Shown one piece after another: positions 25,626-33,729 of a stretch of 63,487 bases of DNA. This DNA is from Lachnospiraceae bacterium (lineage in GTDB: Bacteria; Bacillota; Clostridia; Lachnospirales; Lachnospiraceae): NCBI GenBank assembly GCA_015057505.1, contig SVEG01000019.1, forward strand, positions 1 through 63,487, written 5' to 3'. Position 1 is the first letter of the stretch. Every line of letters begins with the position of its first letter. The notes under the pieces are model-generated. The model was not told the DNA's origin, made no database searches, and was given only the letters and a program-made list of their open reading frames with translations. The position numbers and the translations under genes are program-made.

Positions 25626-26708
25626 ATGAGAACTTATCTTGTAACAGGAGGAGCCGGATTTATTGGTTCAAACTATATTCAGTACATGTTTCGTAAGTAC
25701 GGCAAGGACATCAGAATTATTAATGTTGACGTTCTGACATATGCAGGTAATCTTGAGAATTTGAAGGCGGTAGAGGATTACGACAACTACACATTTGTAA
25801 GAGCAGATATCTGCGACAGTGATGCCATCCGCAAGATTTTTAAGGAGAACGATATCGACAGAGTTGTTCATTTCGCGGCAGAGAGCCACGTTGACAGAAG
25901 TATTCTTAATCCGGAGGTTTTTGTTAAGACCAACGTACTCGGAACACTTGTAATGCTTAACGCGGCGAAGGAAGCTTGGGAGCTTCCGGACGGAACATAT
26001 AAGGAGAACAAGAGATTCTTACATGTTTCAACTGATGAGGTATACGGTTCACTTGAGGAGGACGGAACATATTTTTATGAGACCACTCCGATAGACCCGC
26101 ACAGCCCGTATTCGGCAAGTAAGGCATCCTCAGATATGCTCGTGAAGGCGTATATTGATACATACAAATTCCCTGCTAATATCACTAACTGCAGTAACAA
26201 CTACGGACCTTACCAGTTCCCGGAGAAGCTTATCCCGCTTATCATCAACAATGCATTGCAGGGCAAGAAGCTTCCCGTATACGGTGATGGTAAGAACGTA
26301 AGAGACTGGCTTTACGTTGATGACCACGCCAAGGCAATCGATATGGTTCAGGAATCTGGCAGACTTGGTGAGAGATACAATATCGGTGGGCATAACGAGA
26401 AGCAGAACATCGAGATTATCAATATTATTCTTGAGACATTAATCGAGATGCTTCCGGACAGCGACCCGAGAAAGGCTAATGTAAGCAAGGACCTTATTAC
26501 TTACGTAACAGACCGTAAGGGTCACGACAGAAGATACGCAATCGCTCCCGATAAGATTAAGGCTGAGATTGGTTGGTATCCGGAGACAATGTTTGAGGAA
26601 GGCATTAAGAAAACTATCAAGTGGTATTTTGAGAACGAAGACTGGATGAAGAATGTAACCAGTATGGAGTATCAGAAATACTACGATGACATGTATAAAA
26701 ATCGCTAA
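25626..26708 (+). CDS. rfbB: dTDP-glucose 4,6-dehydratase
   Basis: 360 residues. Rossmann motif TGGAGFIGSNYIQYMF at the N-terminus, HFAAESHVDRSI, STDEVYGSLEEDG (catalytic Asp/Glu), and YSASKASSD (Tyr-x3-Lys near residue 162). The substrate-binding NNYGPYQFPEKLIPL and RDWLYVDDH are classical RfbB/RmlB features. It makes dTDP-4-keto-6-deoxyglucose for the rhamnose branch. ACGGAGGAT precedes the ATG. Confidence 0.97.
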   Translation: MRTYLVTGGAGFIGSNYIQYMFRKYGKDIRIINVDVLTYAGNLENLKAVEDYDNYTFVRADICDSDAIRKIFKENDIDRVVHFAAESHVDRSILNPEVFVKTNVLGTLVMLNAAKEAWELPDGTYKENKRFLHVSTDEVYGSLEEDGTYFYETTPIDPHSPYSASKASSDMLVKAYIDTYKFPANITNCSNNYGPYQFPEKLIPLIINNALQGKKLPVYGDGKNVRDWLYVDDHAKAIDMVQESGRLGERYNIGGHNEKQNIEIINIILETLIEMLPDSDPRKANVSKDLITYVTDRKGHDRRYAIAPDKIKAEIGWYPETMFEEGIKKTIKWYFENEDWMKNVTSMEYQKYYDDMYKNR

Positions 26709-26720
26709 TAACTAACAGGT

Positions 26721-26745
26721 GGGATGCTGTTTTTAACGGCATCCC
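26721..26745 (+). other. Intercistronic hairpin
   Basis: GGGATGCTGTT pairs with AACGGCATCCC (one G-T pair, 3-base loop) right after rfbB. It lacks a T run, so it is more likely an mRNA-stability or attenuation element than a full terminator inside the polysaccharide operon. Confidence 0.55.
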
Positions 26746-26793
26746 ATAGTGGCGTTAAAAAAAGGATAAGTTGTTGACCGGGAGAAATAGTTT

Positions 26794-28701
26794 ATGAATA
26801 TGTTTGCAAATATAAGCAAAGACAAAATTTGTGAATTTGTAAAAAAATATGGGATAATGTTCAGCGGAATGCTTATCATGTATATTATTTTTTTGCGCCA
26901 TATAATTAATAATCCTGTTTCTTTTATTAAAGGAGTAAATGTATTTGTTGCTTTTATAGCTTTTTTGTTAATTGTGCTTATAGGGGTGGGTTCAATTTAC
27001 TTTGAAAAGAAACTACATAAATTATTTCTGCTTATATATGCAATTTTAGGTATAATGTATTTTTTTGCATACCCTATAAACAGCGTTCCGGATGAGGACC
27101 ATCATTTTTATAGGGCATATGAGATATCGGAAGGGCATATGCTATCCGATATTAAAAGCGGAATAGGAGGAAGGGAACTGCCCAAAGGCTTAGAACTTTG
27201 GTTGGATACGCACACGGTTACGCTTCAGGAATCATGGTCGACATTAGACATAAAGTTATCCGATGAAAGGACATGGTACGTTTTCTGGAATACTTCTTTA
27301 TATGCACCGGTTTCTTATGTTCCGCAAAGTTTGGGAATATTTGTGGCACGAATTTTTACGGATAGTGTTGCAATAATGTTCTTAATGGGAAGGTTGTTTA
27401 ATCTTGTGGCAGTGGGGCTAATTACTTATTTCGCAATTAAGTATATTCCTGTCGGCAAGAAAATGATAATAATGATAACATTGCTTCCCATGAATATGCA
27501 GGAAGCAATATCGCTTGCGCCGGATGCAATGGTTACGGCGCTTACAATGGCATTTATAGCATTTGTATTGTATTTAAGATATACACAGGAAAGTGTTATG
27601 TCAAAGAAGCAACTTGTATTATTATATATTATGGCAATAGCAATCAGCTTGTATAAGATTGTGTATATTCCGTTTTGTATTTTGCCGTTTCTTATTCCTA
27701 TAGAAAGATTTGGCGGAAAAAAACAGTTTATTTCACATGCTGTATGCATGGGAATATTGGTTGTTGTAGCAGGGCTTGGTTGGCTTGCGTTTGCAGGCAG
27801 ATATCTTTTGGATATAGAGGGAGGCAAAAATTCTGATGATCAGATTATATACATTCTCAGTGATTTGCCGAACTATTTTAAAATAATGTTTGCGACAATA
27901 AAGAAGTATGGTTCGTTTTATTTTTATACCATGTTTGGTCAACAACTTAGTTATTATAATATATTCATATCAAAAGGCTATATAATTCTACTTGTAATAT
28001 TGTTAATGGGAGGAGTCTTCTCTGAAGAAAAAGTACCTGTTAAATTTAAAGGTGTGAGCACGTTATTCGCATTAATAGTTACTGCGATTTTCCTTCTCAT
28101 TATGACTAGTTTGTATGTACAATGGACGGATTATAAAAATCAGTTAATTGAAGGGGTGCAGGGAAGGTATTTTATTCCTCTTTTATTACCGATGTTTTTG
28201 TTAATTAGAAGTTTAATACCGTTTTCTTTAAAAGAAATATTTGCCTTTAGGAATATTATATTGCCGATAGTGATAATTGATTTTATTGTAGTCATTTCGC
28301 TTTTAGGGAAGTTCATCGGAAAAGGTGACTTGGAAAAATGGGTTAAATATGAAGAGGGCTGGCGTTATTGTAACATACAGCAGGAAACGTATCTGACAAA
28401 TACATGGCGTCAAATTGCAGGTGACTGGTATTATTTTGGTGAGGACGGTTTTGCCTTGTCTGATGAATGGTTAGAACAGGATGGAGAAAAGTACTATTTT
28501 GCAGACGGTTGTTTATTGGTAACAGGTTGGCAACTGATCGATGAGGAGTGGTATTATTTTAATTCCAATGGAACGGCATATTCCGGTTGGCTTGAGAGTG
28601 ATGGGGCATTGTATTATTGTGAAGAGGGTAAGATGTGGTACGATTGCATGACTCCTGATGGTTATATGTTGGATGAGGAAGGTAAAAGAATTCAAGAATA
28701 G
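26794..28701 (+). CDS. DUF2142 membrane protein fused to choline-binding-type wall repeats
   Basis: 635 residues. About eleven membrane helices span residues 18-515. The segment PDEDHHFYRAYEISEGHM (near residue 97) is the signature of DUF2142, a GT-C-like family found in surface polysaccharide clusters. After the last helix, residues about 535-635 are three to four aromatic repeats of the cell-wall/choline-binding type (GDWYYFGEDGFAL, GEKYYFADGCLLVTGW, EEWYYFNSNGTAYSGW, GALYYCEEGKMWYD). Such repeats normally sit on secreted wall-bound proteins; here they would project outside from a membrane enzyme. A LicD protein, which attaches phosphocholine in other bacteria, is encoded in the same cluster, which may supply the ligand. 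Confidence 0.85.
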   Translation: MNMFANISKDKICEFVKKYGIMFSGMLIMYIIFLRHIINNPVSFIKGVNVFVAFIAFLLIVLIGVGSIYFEKKLHKLFLLIYAILGIMYFFAYPINSVPDEDHHFYRAYEISEGHMLSDIKSGIGGRELPKGLELWLDTHTVTLQESWSTLDIKLSDERTWYVFWNTSLYAPVSYVPQSLGIFVARIFTDSVAIMFLMGRLFNLVAVGLITYFAIKYIPVGKKMIIMITLLPMNMQEAISLAPDAMVTALTMAFIAFVLYLRYTQESVMSKKQLVLLYIMAIAISLYKIVYIPFCILPFLIPIERFGGKKQFISHAVCMGILVVVAGLGWLAFAGRYLLDIEGGKNSDDQIIYILSDLPNYFKIMFATIKKYGSFYFYTMFGQQLSYYNIFISKGYIILLVILLMGGVFSEEKVPVKFKGVSTLFALIVTAIFLLIMTSLYVQWTDYKNQLIEGVQGRYFIPLLLPMFLLIRSLIPFSLKEIFAFRNIILPIVIIDFIVVISLLGKFIGKGDLEKWVKYEEGWRYCNIQQETYLTNTWRQIAGDWYYFGEDGFALSDEWLEQDGEKYYFADGCLLVTGWQLIDEEWYYFNSNGTAYSGWLESDGALYYCEEGKMWYDCMTPDGYMLDEEGKRIQE

Positions 28702-28716
28702 AAAGGTAGAAGTGGT

Positions 28717-29646
28717 ATGGACAAAATAGCAGTATTAATTCCGTGCTACAACGAAAGTGTTACGATTGCAAAAGTAGTTTCAGACTTTAAGGAAGCCTTG
28801 CCGGAGGCGATGATTTATGTTTATGACAATAATTCAACCGACGGTACGGCAGAGATTGCGGCAAATTCAGGTGCGGTTGTAAGATACGAGTATCGTCAGG
28901 GCAAGGGTAATGTAATGAGGACGATGTTCCGCGAAATAGATGCAGAGTGTTATATTATGGCAGACGGTGACGACACATATCCTACAGAATTTGCGGGAGA
29001 GATGGCTGAACTTGTGCTTAGCGGTAAGGCGGATATGGTTATTGGTGATAGACTTTCTGCGACATACTTTGAAGAGAATAAAAGACCTTTTCATAATATG
29101 GGTAACAAGCTTGTAAGGAAGCTTATCAATAAGCTGTTTAAGGGTGATATCAGGGATATTATGACAGGATATCGAGCGTTAAGCTATGAATTCGTCAAGA
29201 GTTTTCCGATACTTTCGGGCGGTTTTGAGATAGAGACTGAGATGAGTATCCATGCACTTGATAAGAAGTTTAAACTTAAGGAAATACCTGTAACCTATAG
29301 GGACAGACCGGAGGGAAGTGTATCCAAGCTCAATACCTACAAGGACGGTATGAAGGTTATTAAAACAATAATAACCCTGTTTAAGGATTACAAACCGATG
29401 CTGTTTTTTGGGATTTTCGGGGCGTTAATGATACTTTGCGGCATAGCTTTTTTTATACCTGTACTTTGCGAATACATTGCCTATGCGTATGTATATAAGA
29501 TCCCGACACTGGTTGTGTCCGTAGGATTTATGATTATCGGCTTTTTACTTTTGATGTGCGGAATCATACTTGATGCCGTGACCAAGAAGCACAGATGGCT
29601 TTTTGAATTGTATTTGAATATTCTTAAAAAACCTGAAAATAAATAA
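28717..29646 (+). CDS. Family 2 glycosyltransferase, polyprenyl-phosphate hexose synthase type
   Basis: 309 residues. GT-A domain with AVLIPCYNESVTI, the nucleotide-binding DNNSTDGTAEIA, and the DxD-like ADGDDTYP; GYRALSYEFVKSFP and GGFEIETEMSIHA are typical of dolichyl/undecaprenyl-phosphate sugar synthases. Two membrane helices at about 228-250 and 262-285 anchor it. It probably makes a lipid-linked sugar donor used by the GT-C type membrane transferases encoded downstream. Starts 15 bases after the previous gene. Confidence 0.9.
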   Translation: MDKIAVLIPCYNESVTIAKVVSDFKEALPEAMIYVYDNNSTDGTAEIAANSGAVVRYEYRQGKGNVMRTMFREIDAECYIMADGDDTYPTEFAGEMAELVLSGKADMVIGDRLSATYFEENKRPFHNMGNKLVRKLINKLFKGDIRDIMTGYRALSYEFVKSFPILSGGFEIETEMSIHALDKKFKLKEIPVTYRDRPEGSVSKLNTYKDGMKVIKTIITLFKDYKPMLFFGIFGALMILCGIAFFIPVLCEYIAYAYVYKIPTLVVSVGFMIIGFLLLMCGIILDAVTKKHRWLFELYLNILKKPENK

Positions 29647-29665
29647 TGATTTAAGGAGAAAGAAA

Positions 29666-30220
29666 ATGGGAAAAATTACAGTAACAACATGCGATATAGA
29701 AGGTCTTAAGGTAATCGAACCGCAGGTGTTCGGTGATTCCAGAGGATATTTTATGGAGACCTACAATTATAACGATTTTAAAGAGGCGGGCATTGATGTA
29801 CAGTTCGTTCAGGACAACCAGTCGATGTCGACGAAGGGCGTGCTTCGCGGTCTTCATTTCCAGATTAACTTCCCGCAGGACAAGCTTGTAAGAGTAGTTA
29901 ACGGTGAGGTTTTTGATGTTGCAGTTGATTTACGTGAGGGCTCAGAGACCTTCGGTAAATGGTACGGCGTACTTTTAAGTGCAGAGAACAAGAAGCAATT
30001 TTTTATCCCGAAGGGATTTGCACACGGTTTTGTGGTACTTTCCGATATGGCGGAGTTTGCTTACAAATGCTCTGACTTTTATCATCCCAACGATGAGGGT
30101 GGCCTTAAATGGAATGATCCGGATATCGGAATTGAATGGCCGATTCCCGCAGATATGGAATTACTTCTTTCCGACAAGGATCAGAAGTGGGGCGGCATAA
30201 AGGAATATAAGCAGAAATAA
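29666..30220 (+). CDS. rfbC: dTDP-4-dehydrorhamnose 3,5-epimerase
   Basis: 184 residues, family length. Double-stranded beta-helix (cupin-type) enzyme: GDSRGYFMETYN near residue 23-34, VLRGLHFQ near 62-69 with the catalytic His, VFDVAVDLREGS with the partner Asp, FIPKGFAHGFVVLSD. It converts dTDP-4-keto-6-deoxyglucose to the L-lyxo form for RfbD. AAGGAGAAAG precedes the ATG. Confidence 0.97.
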   Translation: MGKITVTTCDIEGLKVIEPQVFGDSRGYFMETYNYNDFKEAGIDVQFVQDNQSMSTKGVLRGLHFQINFPQDKLVRVVNGEVFDVAVDLREGSETFGKWYGVLLSAENKKQFFIPKGFAHGFVVLSDMAEFAYKCSDFYHPNDEGGLKWNDPDIGIEWPIPADMELLLSDKDQKWGGIKEYKQK

Positions 30221-30232
30221 GAGGTTGGAATA

Positions 30233-31534
30233 ATGAGTGACACCGCAGTCCGTTTTGATAATGTAACCAAGATATACAAATTATACGACAGTCCGAAGGA
30301 CAGATTTAAGGAGACCTTTTCTATTAGAAAGAAAAAGTACTCCAAGGATTTTTATGCCCTTAATGATGTAAGTTTTACGATTAATCGCGGTGAAACTATC
30401 GGAATTGTAGGTAAAAACGGTAGCGGTAAGTCCACACTTCTTAAGATTCTTACGGGCGTGCTTAACAGTACCTCGGGAAGCATAGGGGTGAATGGTAAGA
30501 TTTCAGCACTTTTGGAGCTTGGCGCAGGCTTTAACATGGAATTTACCGGTATAGAGAATATATATCTTAATGGTACGATTCTCAATATCCCTAAAGAAGA
30601 GATGGATAAGAAACTGGATTCTATAATCAGCTTTGCAGACATCGGAGAGTTTATACATCAGCCTGTTAAGACTTATTCAAGCGGTATGTTTGTAAGACTT
30701 GCATTTTCGGTAGCGATTCATGTTGATCCGGAGATACTTATTGTGGATGAGGCGCTTGCAGTCGGCGATACGAGATTCCAGATGAAGTGTATGGATAAGT
30801 TCGTTGAGTTCATGAATGCAGGTAAGACAGTAATTATTGTAAGTCATGACCTTAACATGATTAAGCGTTTTTGTAAAAGGGCTATTTGGCTTAATGACGG
30901 TGCACTTGTAATGGATGGCAATGTCGATACGGTAACCGACAGGTACAATGACTTTTTAAAGAGCGGACTTGCTTTTTCAGAGTACAGTAAGTCACTTGAA
31001 CTTGAAAAAAGAGATATGGAAGTTAGCGGATTAAACAATGCTTCTTCCGAGGGAAACTACGATAAGGATGTAGCCGAAGGTGTAAAAGCCGAATCTGTGA
31101 GTAGTGAAGAGAACGGAAAGAATGTTATAGCGGAGGTATGCTCAGTAAAGCTTTGTGATAAATTCGGCAACGAGATAAGTGATGTGCCGTTTGGAGAAGA
31201 CATAACTCTCGAGATAGACTATGAAGTATTTGAGGAAAATGTTGCACATCCGGTGCTTGGAGTTGCAATCAGAAGTGTTGATCACAAATATATATGCGGT
31301 CTAAATACGTTACTTGATGATAAAAAAATACCGTGGATAAAGGGACACAATAAGTGCAGGCTTACATACGAGAGATTTAACCTTACGGGTGGCGGTTACT
31401 ATTTTGATGTTGCTCTTTTTGATAAGACTGCGACAGTGAATTTTGATTATCAGACGCAGATAAAGCGTTTCTTTGTAAAGATGGATTATATTGCAGAGGG
31501 AATGTGTGTACTGCATCACGAATGGAAGATATAA
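30233..31534 (+). CDS. Polysaccharide ABC exporter, ATP-binding subunit (Wzt/TagH type)
   Basis: 433 residues. ABC domain in residues 1-about 245: Walker A GKNGSGKST (61-69), signature YSSGM near 148, Walker B ILIVDEALAVGD near 170. A charged linker (about 255-295) leads to a C-terminal beta-sandwich of some 135 residues like the Wzt carbohydrate-binding domain (EVCSVKLCDKFGNEI, GVAIRSVDHKYICGLNT). In Wzt proteins this domain recognises the modified end of the finished glycan before export. The membrane partner is the gene at 32878. A methyltransferase gene lies between them, as in clusters where chain-end modification signals export. Confidence 0.93.
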   Translation: MSDTAVRFDNVTKIYKLYDSPKDRFKETFSIRKKKYSKDFYALNDVSFTINRGETIGIVGKNGSGKSTLLKILTGVLNSTSGSIGVNGKISALLELGAGFNMEFTGIENIYLNGTILNIPKEEMDKKLDSIISFADIGEFIHQPVKTYSSGMFVRLAFSVAIHVDPEILIVDEALAVGDTRFQMKCMDKFVEFMNAGKTVIIVSHDLNMIKRFCKRAIWLNDGALVMDGNVDTVTDRYNDFLKSGLAFSEYSKSLELEKRDMEVSGLNNASSEGNYDKDVAEGVKAESVSSEENGKNVIAEVCSVKLCDKFGNEISDVPFGEDITLEIDYEVFEENVAHPVLGVAIRSVDHKYICGLNTLLDDKKIPWIKGHNKCRLTYERFNLTGGGYYFDVALFDKTATVNFDYQTQIKRFFVKMDYIAEGMCVLHHEWKI

Positions 31535-31547
31535 GGAGGTTCTTAAG

Positions 31548-32870
31548 TTGGAACATTCAAAGTATAATTTTGATTTGGATATGGTGAATACCAATTCGTT
31601 GTCACTTATAATTAACCAGATTAAGAGAGGATCTACTGTGCTTGAATTTGGTCCTGCCAACGGACGAATGACCAAGTATTTAAAAGAAGCACTTGATTGT
31701 AAAGTGTATCTTGTGGAGATAGATGGTGAAGCCGGCAGGGAAGCTTTACAGTATGGCGAAGATTTGGTGATTGATGATATTGAGACATATAGTTGGTATG
31801 ATAAGTATGAAAATTTGCGGTTTGATTATATCACATTTGCAGATGTCCTTGAACACCTTCGTAATCCCGAGAAGGTTATTATTCGTGCAAAGCAGCTTCT
31901 TAAACAGGATGGTTCAATAATTTTTTCAGTGCCGAATATGGCACATAATTCCATTTTGATATCGCTTCTCAATCATGAGTTTGAATATACCAAGGTAGGT
32001 CTTTTAGATAATACACATATACACTTTTTTACGAAAAATAGTATTGAAAAAATGTTAAACAGAACAGGACTTACTGCTACAAAACGTTTTGCAACGTATG
32101 CACCCGTAGGTTCAACAGAGATTCCGGTACATAATGAGGATGTTACAGGAATAGAGCCGTTGTTTTGGAGAACAAGGAAATACGGTGAAATATATCAGTA
32201 TATTTACGAAGTGAAAAAAGGTGCAGAATTTATCGAAAATACGGAAAATTACATTACCGGAGGTTATCCGTATTATTTTTCACAACTTTATATGGACAGA
32301 GGTGCCGGTTGGGATGAGAGTGACAGTATTACCATGGGTATTTCAGATGTACGAGGTGTTATAACAGTAGAAGCCATTATAGCGGAAAATGTTAAAAAGC
32401 TTCGTGTTGACCCGATTAATGCACCGTGTTTTATGGAGATAATTTCTTTTACGGATTTGGCTGAGGGTGAAGAAATGCCCGTTAGGATTGTAGGGTCAAA
32501 TGCAGTGCATAGCGCGGGTAACAAGTATATGTTTACTGTTTCAGACCCGTCATTTGAAGTAGTGCCGGTATCCGGAAAGAAGTTTCACTATGTGAAACTT
32601 GTGTATAGAATGATATCCTTAAGTGAGATTCTTATCAGTGAAATGGGTCAGATATGGGAGGACTCTATGGTGGCAAAAGCTGCAGAGCAAGAGGCCGACA
32701 TGAAGAAAAAGGCAGCGGAAGCCGCACTTGAATTGAAAGAAGCAGAGCTGATAAATCTTAAAAACGAGTGTGCAGCATTGAGGCAGACTGTGGATGAGGC
32801 ACTCAATTCAACAAGTTGGAAAATTACAAAACCGCTTCGCAAAATAGGAGATATCTTCAGAGGAAGGTAA
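31548..32870 (+). CDS. SAM-dependent methyltransferase with coiled-coil tail
   Basis: 440 residues from a TTG start at 31548, chosen because AAGGAGGT is 7 bases upstream; the frame extends 5' into the wzt-like gene without a ribosome site. Residues about 20-165 are a class I methyltransferase: VLEFGPANGRMTKYL binds S-adenosylmethionine, then DDIETYS, FADVLEHLRNPEKVI and IIFSVPNMAH. The middle is of unknown fold. The C-terminus has an Ala/Glu/Lys coiled coil (about 370-415) and ends in the STSWKITKPLRKIGD motif common in surface-glycan transferases. It may methylate the non-reducing end or phosphate cap of the polymer recognised by the neighbouring exporter (inference). Confidence 0.85.
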   Translation: MEHSKYNFDLDMVNTNSLSLIINQIKRGSTVLEFGPANGRMTKYLKEALDCKVYLVEIDGEAGREALQYGEDLVIDDIETYSWYDKYENLRFDYITFADVLEHLRNPEKVIIRAKQLLKQDGSIIFSVPNMAHNSILISLLNHEFEYTKVGLLDNTHIHFFTKNSIEKMLNRTGLTATKRFATYAPVGSTEIPVHNEDVTGIEPLFWRTRKYGEIYQYIYEVKKGAEFIENTENYITGGYPYYFSQLYMDRGAGWDESDSITMGISDVRGVITVEAIIAENVKKLRVDPINAPCFMEIISFTDLAEGEEMPVRIVGSNAVHSAGNKYMFTVSDPSFEVVPVSGKKFHYVKLVYRMISLSEILISEMGQIWEDSMVAKAAEQEADMKKKAAEAALELKEAELINLKNECAALRQTVDEALNSTSWKITKPLRKIGDIFRGR

Positions 32871-32877
32871 AATAAGG

Positions 32878-33702
32878 ATGTTTTTAAAGGTAAAAAAATG
32901 TTTTCAGTGGTTTGCGGATATATATGCAAACCGCAGACTTATAGTTAATCTGGCAAATAAAGATTTTAAAATGAGATATGCCGCTTCTTATTTGGGAGCG
33001 ATTTGGGCATTTGTTCAGCCGATAGTAACGGTTGCAATTTATATATTTGTATTTCAATTTGGCTTGCGTGCAGGAAATACTGCAGAAGGAGTACCGTATT
33101 CACTGTGGCTTGTTGCGGGTATGGTACCGTGGTTGTTCTTTTTTGAGGCTTTGACTAATGCAACTAACAGTTTATTGGAATATAGTTATCTTGTAAAAAA
33201 AGTAGTGTTTAAGATAAGTGTTTTGCCTATCGTAAAGATTCTTACTGCGCTTTATGTGCACGTATTTTTTATAGGTGTTGCTATTGTGGTGTATTTGCTT
33301 TTTGGCTATACACTTACCATATCGCTTGTGCAAGTGATATATTATACATTTGCGGCGACTGCGTTGGTACTTTGCATATCATATATTACATCTGCACTTG
33401 TTATATTTTTTAGGGATTTAGGGCAGATTGTAAATATAATTTTGCAGTTTATGATGTGGCTTACTCCAATACTCTGGAGACTCGAAGATGTTGATATTAT
33501 TCCGGACAGTTTACATTGGATATTTAAATTAAACCCTATCCATTACATTACAAGCGGTTATAGGGATGCATTTATTTATGGTACATGGTTCTATGAGAAG
33601 CCATTGTGGACACTTTACTTTTGGTGCTTTATTTTGGTGACGGGAATTATGGGAATATTCACATTTAAAAAGTTGGAAAAACATTTTGCGGATGTATTAT
33701 AG
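32878..33702 (+). CDS. Polysaccharide ABC exporter, permease subunit (Wzm/TagG type)
   Basis: 274 residues with six membrane helices, the usual ABC-2 layout. KDFKMRYAASYLGAIWAFVQPI near the N-terminus and the late segment LNPIHYITSGYRDAFIYG are hallmark Wzm/TagG features. It forms the channel through which the lipid-linked polymer crosses the membrane, driven by the ATPase encoded at 30233. The ATG is 7 bases after the methyltransferase stop. Confidence 0.95.
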   Translation: MFLKVKKCFQWFADIYANRRLIVNLANKDFKMRYAASYLGAIWAFVQPIVTVAIYIFVFQFGLRAGNTAEGVPYSLWLVAGMVPWLFFFEALTNATNSLLEYSYLVKKVVFKISVLPIVKILTALYVHVFFIGVAIVVYLLFGYTLTISLVQVIYYTFAATALVLCISYITSALVIFFRDLGQIVNIILQFMMWLTPILWRLEDVDIIPDSLHWIFKLNPIHYITSGYRDAFIYGTWFYEKPLWTLYFWCFILVTGIMGIFTFKKLEKHFADVL

Positions 33703-33729
33703 CAGTGGCGGAAGAAAGGATAACCTTAA

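Noticed and set aside
26721-26745. Hairpin after rfbB as a transcription terminator ending the polysaccharide operon
   Set aside because: No T run follows on either strand and the next genes continue in the same direction and pathway.
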